Positions 7,638 to 13,317 of a stretch of 14,394 nucleotides of DNA are shown here, piece after piece (positions within the stretch are counted from its first letter, which is position 1; each line of letters begins with the position of its first letter). A program made the translations under genes and the position numbers. Under the pieces are notes generated by a model. The model saw only the letters and a program-made list of their open reading frames with translations, was not told the DNA's origin and ran no database searches. Where the stretch lies: NCBI GenBank assembly GCA_038255685.1, contig JBBSLC010000077.1, positions 1 through 14,394 on the forward strand, given 5' to 3'. The stretch comes from CADCSY01 sp038255685 (lineage in GTDB: Bacteria > Actinomycetota > Acidimicrobiia > Acidimicrobiales > CADCSY01).

Positions 7638-9128
7638 TCAGATGCGGGTCGCTGCTGACGCCACGTCGTCGTCGGTGAGGCTGCAGAGCTGTTCGTCCGT
7701 CGGGTCGGTCAGCCCCACGATCCGGCTGGCGTGGGCAGCGATGGTCGCCTCGAACAGGTTTCGGGCCAGGCGGCCGTTGCCGAAGCCCCGGCCGCGGGGC
7801 TCGGTCGCGAAGCGGGCCTTCGCAGCCCGGAGGGCGTCGTCGGTCGGCGCGTAGTGGCCCTTCTCGGAGATGAGCACGAAAATCGCCAGGAGCTCGTCGT
7901 CGGTGTAGTCGGGGAAGTGGATGGTGCGGGGGAAGCGGCTCTCGATGCCGGGGTTGGACTCGACGAGGGCCGCCATCTCGACGGGGTAGCCAGCGAGGAT
8001 CACCACGATCTCGTCGCGGTGGTCCTCGACGAGCTTCACGAGCGTGTCGACGGCCTCGGCGCCGAAGTCACGCTCACCTCCGCGGGCGAGGGCGTAGGCC
8101 TCGTCGATGAGCAGGACGCCCCCGAGCGCGCTCGCGAAGACCTCCCGGACCTTCGTCGCCGTCTGTCCGACGTAGCCGGCGACGAGCCCGCTCCGATCGG
8201 TCTCGACCAAGTGGCCCTGCGCCACGACACCGAGGGTGCGGTAGATCTCGGCGAGCAGGCGGGCGACGGTGGTCTTGCCGGTGCCGGGGTTGCCGGTGAA
8301 GATGAGGTGGCGGCTCCCGGCGGCGACTGGCATGCCCCGCTCGCGACGAAGGCGCTGCACGGCGAGGAGGTCGGCGACGAGCTTGACCTCCTGCTTCACC
8401 AGGTCCAGTCCGATCAGCTCGTCGAGCTCGGCGTAGAGCTCCTCGATCGGCCGCGGAGGTGGGAGCGCCGCGTGCGTCGGTGGCGCGCCATCCGCCCCAC
8501 TGGCCGCCGCCGACGCCGAGGTCGCTGGCACCGGGGCGCTCCCGGCGTTCGTCCCGGTGCCCCCCGGACGGGGGATGGCGTGGGCGGCGATCGCCCGCAG
8601 CAAGGTGGCCCGCAGCTGCTCGAGCGACTGGAGCTCCAGGCGGCCCACGTGCGCATCGGTGGCAGCGACCTCGTGGGCGATGGCCATGGCCCGCTCGTAG
8701 TACGTCCACGCTGCGGTCGTCCCGTTGCGGCGGTCGCCCTTGAGCAGCAGGTCGAAGAGCACCGACGGCTGCTCGACCCAGCGGCGTCGCCCGGTGATGA
8801 ACCCGGCGCGCCGCAGCTCGGCGGGATCGGCCCGCCCGATCTGGGTCTCGAGGATGGGACCGAACGTGGCGATGAGGGCGAGCAGCTCGTTGTCGGTGTG
8901 GAGCCCGTCGGCGTCGACGAGCGCGCACGCCAGGTCGAACACGTCGAGGGCGACGTCGCCGGCGAGGCGGTCGGCGCGGATCGCCGCGACCCCTGCGCCG
9001 AGCGCCTCGACGTGGGGCGTGACGTCGTCGAGGAAGCGGGCCACCGCCCCGGCGAACGCCTCGCTCACGTCTCGCTCACCCTGCCCCCTCGACCCGACCG
9101 ACCCCGTACTGGCGGCTGGATGCGACAC
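7638..9128 (-). CDS. AAA+ ATPase of the CbxX/CfxQ-SpoVK type with TerB-like N-terminal domain
   Basis: 496 residues. The C-terminal AAA+ module begins with ELDELIGLDLVKQEVKLVAD (234-253), typical of CbxX/CfxQ (rubisco activase-like) ATPases. Walker A is GNPGTGKTT at 279-287, pore-loop-like AGYVGQTATKV at 317-327 and Walker B VLLIDEAYAL at 338-347. Sensor 1 lies in ILAGYP (377-382), the arginine finger in SRFP (397-400) and sensor 2 in GNGRLARNLFE (450-460). The N-terminal 180 residues are helical with acidic 'DADGLHTDNE' (72-81) and a second 'ATDAHVGRLELQSLEQ' repeat-like site, resembling TerB. A Pro/Ala/Gly/Ser linker (185-225) joins the two. The start is GTG 9128, with AGGAG 9 nt upstream; GTG 9068, behind AGGGTGAG, is a good alternative and would remove 20 low-complexity residues. 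It heads the minus-strand set leading to pspA. The substrate is unknown; remodelling of an envelope or stress complex is inferred. Confidence 0.9.
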   Translation of the reverse strand: MSHPAASTGSVGSRGQGERDVSEAFAGAVARFLDDVTPHVEALGAGVAAIRADRLAGDVALDVFDLACALVDADGLHTDNELLALIATFGPILETQIGRADPAELRRAGFITGRRRWVEQPSVLFDLLLKGDRRNGTTAAWTYYERAMAIAHEVAATDAHVGRLELQSLEQLRATLLRAIAAHAIPRPGGTGTNAGSAPVPATSASAAASGADGAPPTHAALPPPRPIEELYAELDELIGLDLVKQEVKLVADLLAVQRLRRERGMPVAAGSRHLIFTGNPGTGKTTVARLLAEIYRTLGVVAQGHLVETDRSGLVAGYVGQTATKVREVFASALGGVLLIDEAYALARGGERDFGAEAVDTLVKLVEDHRDEIVVILAGYPVEMAALVESNPGIESRFPRTIHFPDYTDDELLAIFVLISEKGHYAPTDDALRAAKARFATEPRGRGFGNGRLARNLFEATIAAHASRIVGLTDPTDEQLCSLTDDDVASAATRI

Positions 9129-9138
9129 CGCGTGTCGC
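9122..9138 (-). promoter_or_regulatory. hairpin over the AAA+ gene start codon
   Basis: A perfect 7-bp inverted repeat with a 3-nt loop (GCGACAC-GCG-GTGTCGC on the minus strand). The candidate start GTG (9128-9126) forms the first three bases of the 3' arm, and the 5' arm abuts the AGGAG ribosome site (9142-9138). In mRNA it could hide the start codon, or it may mean that GTG 9068 is the true start. Confidence 0.4.
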
Positions 9139-9228
9139 TCCTGACCGCCAGCTCGGAAGGGGAGGGGGTGGCGCAGCGTGCACGCCGGCAGTCTGCACCG
9201 TTCCGGCGTCCGGTGGGGGGCCGTTCCC

Positions 9229-9234
9229 TAGACT
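9229..9234 (+). promoter_or_regulatory. -10 box of proA, leaderless arrangement
   Basis: TAGACT fits TANNNT and ends 6 nt before the proA ATG. Transcription would therefore begin at or within a base of the start codon, which explains the lack of a Shine-Dalgarno sequence. No convincing -35 box is seen. The moxR-like gene at 12408 shows the same spacing. Confidence 0.5.
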
Positions 9235-9240
9235 GATCGG

Positions 9241-10488
9241 ATGCCGGACACCCCCCTCGTCGAGCTCGGGCGCAGGGCCAAGGCCGCCGCCAGTGCGCTC
9301 GCGACGACGACGACCGAAGCCCGCGACGCTGCGCTCCACGCTGCTGCCGACCTCCTCGTGGCGTCGACCACCGAGATCCTGGCGGCCAACGCCGAGGACG
9401 TGGCACGGGCCGAGGATGCGGGCGCCGCAGCGACGGTCGTCGACCGGTTGCGCCTCGATGCCGGACGGATCGAGGCGATGGCCGCGGGACTGCGCCAGGT
9501 CGCTGCGCTGCCCGACCCGGTGGGCGAGGTCACCGCCGGGTGGACCCGCCCCAACGGCCTGCGCATCACCAAGGTCCGGGTGCCCCTCGGCGTGGTCGGG
9601 ATCATCTACGAGAACCGGCCGAACGTCACGAGCGATGCCTTCGGGCTGTGCCTGAAGTCCGGCAACGCCGCCTTCCTGCGGGGCAGCAGCGGTGCCATCA
9701 CGTCGAACACGGCGATCGCCGGCGTGCTGCGGCACGGCGTGGCGAAGGCGGGTCTGCCCGAGGACGCACTCGTCCTCGTCGAGGACATCAGCCGAGCGTC
9801 TGCCGTCGAGTTCATGCAGCTGCGGGGGCTCATCGACGTGCTGATCCCCCGCGGGGGCCGGTCGCTCATCGAGGCGATCCTCGAGAGCGCCACGGTCCCC
9901 TACGTCATCGATGGCGACGGGAACTGCCACGTGTACGTCGACGAGCACGCGGACCTCGACATGGCATGTGCCATCGTCGTCAACGCGAAGACCCAGCGCC
10001 CGAGCGTCTGCAACGCGGCGGAGTCGCTCGTCGTGCACGAGGCGGTGGCCGACCGCTTCCTGCCCGAGGTCGCCCGTGCCCTGGAGGGCGTCGAGCTCGT
10101 CGGCGACGCCGCCAGCCGAGCGCTCGTCCCCGGGATGGGCACCGCCACCGACGCCGACTGGGACGCCGAGTTCCTCGACCTCAAGATGAGCGTGGCCGTC
10201 GTGGCATCGCTCGACGAGGCCATCGGGTGGGTCAACGCCCACGGTTCCGGCCACACCGAGGCCATCGTGACGAGGGACCTCGCTGCCGCCGACCGCTTCA
10301 CCCGTGAGGTCGACGCTGCCGCCGTGGTCGTGAACGCCTCGACCCGCTTCGTCGACGGCGAGCGCTTCGGCTTCGGTGCCGAGATCGGCATCAGCACCCA
10401 GAAGCTCCACGCCCGCGGTCCGATGGGCCTCCGCGAGCTCACCACCGAGAAGTACGTCGTGCGAGGCGACGGCCACCTCGTCACCTGA
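9241..10488 (+). CDS. proA: gamma-glutamyl phosphate reductase ProA
   Basis: 415 residues. It reduces gamma-glutamyl phosphate with NADPH to glutamate-5-semialdehyde, the second step of proline synthesis, in the cytoplasm. It belongs to the aldehyde dehydrogenase superfamily. Landmarks in order are PLGVVGIIYENRPNVTSDA at 115-133 and the nucleotide-binding SGNAAFLRGSS at 140-150. Further on come LIPRGGRSLI at 201-210, the catalytic cysteine C257 in TQRPSVCNAAES, and NASTRFVDGERFGFGAEIGIS at 365-385. Length is normal for the family and nothing is missing. The ATG at 9241 fits the family N-terminus and lies 6 nt after a TAGACT box, so the mRNA is probably leaderless. It should act directly after ProB (1682-2776), yet eight genes' length of unrelated DNA lies between them, so it must have its own promoter. 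It converges on proS. Confidence 0.97.
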   Translation: MPDTPLVELGRRAKAAASALATTTTEARDAALHAAADLLVASTTEILAANAEDVARAEDAGAAATVVDRLRLDAGRIEAMAAGLRQVAALPDPVGEVTAGWTRPNGLRITKVRVPLGVVGIIYENRPNVTSDAFGLCLKSGNAAFLRGSSGAITSNTAIAGVLRHGVAKAGLPEDALVLVEDISRASAVEFMQLRGLIDVLIPRGGRSLIEAILESATVPYVIDGDGNCHVYVDEHADLDMACAIVVNAKTQRPSVCNAAESLVVHEAVADRFLPEVARALEGVELVGDAASRALVPGMGTATDADWDAEFLDLKMSVAVVASLDEAIGWVNAHGSGHTEAIVTRDLAAADRFTREVDAAAVVVNASTRFVDGERFGFGAEIGISTQKLHARGPMGLRELTTEKYVVRGDGHLVT

Positions 10489-10495
10489 GCGAAGC

Positions 10496-10546
10496 CGTTC
10501 TGTGCGGGTCCTCTGGTGCTGAGGACGCAAGAACCCGCACAGAACG
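10496..10546. terminator. bidirectional stem-loop between convergent proA and proS
   Basis: A perfect 14-bp inverted repeat: CGTTCTGTGCGGGT at 10496-10509 and ACCCGCACAGAACG at 10533-10546. Inside it is a second stem, CCTC (10510-10513) with GAGG (10521-10524), around a 7-nt loop. Eight unpaired bases (10525-10532) bulge on the right arm. There is no T-run on either strand. It starts 8 nt after the proA stop and ends 15 nt before the proS stop, so it can serve as a terminator for both genes. It could also be a member of a dispersed palindromic repeat family. Confidence 0.75.
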
Positions 10547-10561
10547 AGAAGGGTCGCTGCG

Positions 10562-12295
10562 TCAGCTGCCTCGGACGTCGGCCACCACGGCGGTGACCGC
10601 GTCGGCGACGGCGACATCGGTGCTCGTCCCGGCTCGGCGATCGCGCAGCTCGACGGTGCCGTCGGCGAGGGATCGACCGACCACGAGGGTGCTCGGGATG
10701 CCGAGCAGCTCGGCGTCCTTGAACGACACGCCGGGGGAGCCGCCTCGGTCGTCGAGCAGCACGTCGAGGCCGGCAGCCTCGAGTGCGACGGCGAGCTCCT
10801 CGGCGGCGACGCGTTGCTCGTCGCCCTTGCCCACCGCCACGACGTGCACGTCGAAGGGCGCCACGCCGCGGGGCCAGATCAGCCCCTTCTCGTCGTGTGA
10901 CTGCTCGGCGATGGCGGCGACGGCGCGGCTGATCCCGATGCCGTAGGAGCCCATCGTCACCCGCTTGGGCTTGCCGTCGGGACCGAGGACGTCGAGCCCG
11001 AAGGCGTCTGCGTACTTGCGGCCGAGCTGGAAGATGTGGCCGATCTCGATGCCCCGCTCGACGGAGAGGGGCGATCCGCAGCTCGGGCAGGGGTCGCCGG
11101 CGCGCACCTCGGCTGCGGGGATGGTGCCGTCGGGCTCGAAGTCGCGGTCCATGACCACGTTCACCGCGTGCTTGCCCTCTTCGTTCGCACCGGTCGCCCA
11201 GGCGCTCCCCCGCACCACCAGTGGGTCGACGAGGTAGCGGATCCCGAGGCTGCGCAGCACCTGGGGCCCGATGTAGCCCTTGACCAGGCCGGGGTTCCCC
11301 TCGAAGTCGTCGAAGGGCAGGACCTCAGCGGGCTCGACGTTGGCGCCGAGGCGCTTGAGGTCGACCTCGCGATCCCCGGGGATGCCCACGACGAGGAGCT
11401 CCTTGGTCCCATCGGTGTGGCGCAGGGTGACGACGACGTTCTTCAGCGTCTGGGACGCGTCGAGGTCGTGGCCCTGGTCCCGCAGGACGGCGACGAGGGT
11501 GTCGATGGTCGGCGTGCCGGGCGTGTCGAGCACCTCGAGCGGGGGCTGCGACGCAGGATCGAGGGAACCGCTCGGACGGATGTCGGCCGCCTCGGTGTTC
11601 GCTGCGTAGTCGCACGAGGTGCACGAGACGAACGTGTCCTCGCCGTTGGCCGCTGGGGCGAGGAACTCCTCGGACGCGCTGCCGCCCATGGCGCCACTGA
11701 CGGCGGCGACGATCCGGTAGTCGAGGCCGAGGCGCTCGAAGATCTCGATGTACGCCGCTCGGTGCAGGTCGTAGCTGTGCTGGAGCCCGGCGTCGTCGAC
11801 GTCGAAGGAGTAGCTGTCCTTCATGACGAACTCGCGGCCGCGCAGGATGCCGGCGCGGGGTCGGGCCTCGTCCCGGTACTTCGTCTGCACCTGGTAGAGC
11901 AGGACGGGCAGGTCCTTGTACGACGAGTACTCGCCCTTGACCAGCAGCGTGAAGAGCTCTTCGTGGGTGGGGCCGAGGAGGTACTCGGCGCCCTTGCGGT
12001 CCTCGAGCTTGAACAGCAGCGGGCCGTACTCGCTCCAGCGCCCGCTCTGCTCGTAGGGGTCGCGGGGGATGAGCGCAGGGAAGTGGACCTCCTGGGCACC
12101 GATGCGGTCCATCTCCTGCCGCACGATCCGGCTGACCCGCTCGAGCATGCGCACGCCGAGGGGCAGCCACGAGTAGATGCCGGGTGCGACCCGTCGGATG
12201 TAGCCCGCCCGCACGAGCAGGCGGTGGCTCGGGACCTCTGCATCCGCCGGGTCGTCCCGCAAGGTGCGCAGGAACAGGGTGGACATGCGTTGCAC
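10562..12295 (-). CDS. proS: prolyl-tRNA synthetase ProS, bacterial type with editing insertion
   Basis: 577 residues. It charges tRNA-Pro with proline; class II synthetase. The opening LFLRTLRDDPADAEVPSHRL (7-26) and RAGYIRRVAPGIYSWLPLG (29-47) are typical. GPTHEE lies at 108-113 and motif 2 is in KYRDEARPRAGILRGREF (139-156), followed by MKDSYSF. A YbaK-like editing insertion (about 235-400) contains LKNVVVTL with a lysine at 285; in this family it removes mischarged alanine. Motif 3 is MGSYGIGISRAVAA at 448-461, followed by an anticodon-binding domain (about 480-577). Length is normal. GTG 12295 is chosen because AGGAG lies 7 nt before it; ATG 12286 would be 16 nt away. The gene converges on proA and diverges from the MoxR-type gene. 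Confidence 0.97.
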   Translation of the reverse strand: MQRMSTLFLRTLRDDPADAEVPSHRLLVRAGYIRRVAPGIYSWLPLGVRMLERVSRIVRQEMDRIGAQEVHFPALIPRDPYEQSGRWSEYGPLLFKLEDRKGAEYLLGPTHEELFTLLVKGEYSSYKDLPVLLYQVQTKYRDEARPRAGILRGREFVMKDSYSFDVDDAGLQHSYDLHRAAYIEIFERLGLDYRIVAAVSGAMGGSASEEFLAPAANGEDTFVSCTSCDYAANTEAADIRPSGSLDPASQPPLEVLDTPGTPTIDTLVAVLRDQGHDLDASQTLKNVVVTLRHTDGTKELLVVGIPGDREVDLKRLGANVEPAEVLPFDDFEGNPGLVKGYIGPQVLRSLGIRYLVDPLVVRGSAWATGANEEGKHAVNVVMDRDFEPDGTIPAAEVRAGDPCPSCGSPLSVERGIEIGHIFQLGRKYADAFGLDVLGPDGKPKRVTMGSYGIGISRAVAAIAEQSHDEKGLIWPRGVAPFDVHVVAVGKGDEQRVAAEELAVALEAAGLDVLLDDRGGSPGVSFKDAELLGIPSTLVVGRSLADGTVELRDRRAGTSTDVAVADAVTAVVADVRGS

Positions 12296-12302
12296 GGCAG
12301 GG

Positions 12303-12307
12303 CTCCT
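12303..12307 (-). promoter_or_regulatory. ribosome binding site of proS
   Basis: AGGAG on the minus strand, 7 nt before GTG 12295. It decides in favour of that start over ATG 12286. Confidence 0.6.
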
Positions 12308-12340
12308 CGGTCAGCGGCGCTCTCAGCGACTCGACCACCG

Positions 12341-12346
12341 AGCATA
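12341..12346 (-). promoter_or_regulatory. possible -10 box of proS
   Basis: TATGCT on the minus strand, about 45 nt before the proS start, fits TANNNT and would leave a leader of about 40 nt that contains the AGGAG site. No good -35 box is seen 16-18 nt further upstream. The leader is too short for a T-box. Confidence 0.35.
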
Positions 12347-12369
12347 CGAGCGGGTCCGGTGCGCCTCGT

Positions 12370-12387
12370 CTTGACCGGGTGGTCAAG
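12370..12387. promoter_or_regulatory. perfect palindrome, candidate operator of the MoxR-VWA operon
   Basis: CTTGACC-gggt-GGTCAAG is a perfect 7-bp inverted repeat with a 4-nt spacer. Its left arm contains TTGACC (12371-12376), which can serve as the -35 box of the downstream gene, so a bound regulator would block RNA polymerase. It lies in the divergent region between proS and the MoxR-type gene. No regulator gene adjoins it; the only one in the window, the TetR gene at 2819, has a different candidate operator sequence. Confidence 0.55.
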
Positions 12388-12401
12388 TGCTCGGGTAACG
12401 T
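12371..12401 (+). promoter_or_regulatory. promoter of the MoxR-type gene, leaderless arrangement
   Basis: A -35-like TTGACC (12371-12376) and a -10-like TAACGT (12396-12401) are separated by 19 nt, slightly long. The -10 box ends 6 nt before the ATG at 12408, so transcription would start at about the start codon. No Shine-Dalgarno sequence is present, which agrees with this. Confidence 0.5.
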
Positions 12402-12407
12402 GCCGCG

Positions 12408-13304
12408 ATGTCCTTCCGCTTCGACTCCGTGCCCGCGGTGCGCTCGTCGCTCGCTGACGTGAACTACCTCAGCGACGAGGGGATCGCCGGCGTGGTCTAC
12501 CTGGCCGACCGCCTCCAGAAGCCGATCCTCGTCGAGGGTCCGGCGGGCACCGGCAAGACCCAGCTGGCCAAGTCGGTGGCCGAGATCACCGGCAGCCGCC
12601 TGATCCGCCTGCAGTGCTACGAGGGCCTCGACGAGTCCAAGGCACTCTACGAGTGGAACTACAAGAAGCAGCTCCTGCGCATCCAGACCGAGCGCAACAC
12701 CGGCGGGACGAACGAGGCGGCCGACGGCTCGTGGAAGGAGATGTCCGACGACATCTTCTCCGACGAGTTCCTCCTCACCCGCCCGCTGCTCGAGGCGATC
12801 CGCGCCCCTGACCCCGTCGTCCTGCTCATCGACGAGGTCGACCGCGTCGAGGTCGAGACCGAGGCCCTGCTGCTCGAGATCCTCTCCGACTACCAGGTGT
12901 CGATCCCCGAGCTCGGCACGATCACCGCCACCCAGATCCCGATGGTGTTCCTGACCTCGAACAACACCCGGGAGCTGTCCGAGGCCCTCAAGCGCCGGTG
13001 CCTGTTCCTCCACATCGACTACCCCGACCTCGAGCGCGAGAAGACCATCGTGCTCACCAAGGTCGAGGGCGTGTCCGAGCACCTCGCCGACCAGATCGCC
13101 CGCATCGTGCGCTCCATCCGCACCCTCGAGCTGAAGAAGAGCCCGTCGGTGTCGGAGACGCTCGACTGGGCCCGCACGCTCGTGCTGCTCGGCATCGAGA
13201 CGATCGACGCCCAGCAGGCGACCGAGACCCTGCACATCCTGCTCAAGTACAAGACCGACATCGCGAAGGCGACCAAGGAGCTGGCCTCGGCCGGCACCAA
13301 GTGA
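12408..13304 (+). CDS. MoxR-family AAA+ ATPase (CoxD-like)
   Basis: 298 residues. MoxR ATPases act as chaperones that, with a von Willebrand A partner, assemble or activate enzyme complexes. Visible motifs are Walker A GPAGTGKT at 44-51, YEGLDESKALYEWNYKKQ (71-88), which is typical of the CoxD-like branch, and Walker B VVLLIDEVDR at 137-146. Sensor 1 lies in LTSNN (182-186) and an arginine-finger region in ALKRRCLFLHIDYP (193-206). A small helical lid follows. Length is normal for the family. The ATG at 12408 has no Shine-Dalgarno sequence but is placed 6 nt after a TANNNT box. The next gene, a VWA protein, starts 13 nt after its stop, making a two-gene unit at least. No CO dehydrogenase or methanol dehydrogenase genes are present here, so the client is unknown. 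Confidence 0.94.
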   Translation: MSFRFDSVPAVRSSLADVNYLSDEGIAGVVYLADRLQKPILVEGPAGTGKTQLAKSVAEITGSRLIRLQCYEGLDESKALYEWNYKKQLLRIQTERNTGGTNEAADGSWKEMSDDIFSDEFLLTRPLLEAIRAPDPVVLLIDEVDRVEVETEALLLEILSDYQVSIPELGTITATQIPMVFLTSNNTRELSEALKRRCLFLHIDYPDLEREKTIVLTKVEGVSEHLADQIARIVRSIRTLELKKSPSVSETLDWARTLVLLGIETIDAQQATETLHILLKYKTDIAKATKELASAGTK

Positions 13305-13306
13305 GC

Positions 13307-13311
13307 GGGGA
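13307..13311 (+). promoter_or_regulatory. ribosome binding site of the VWA gene
   Basis: GGGGA lies 6 nt before GTG 13318, supporting that start. Confidence 0.5.
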
Positions 13312-13317
13312 CCGACG

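Noticed and set aside
2819..9128. Mobile island or prophage origin for the block between proB and proA
   Set aside because: No integrase, transposase, tRNA, direct-repeat ends or compositional break is visible; only the gene order suggests insertion.
12296..12407. T-box or other riboswitch leader for proS
   Set aside because: The likely leader is only about 40 nt, with no specifier-loop or T-box-like sequence.
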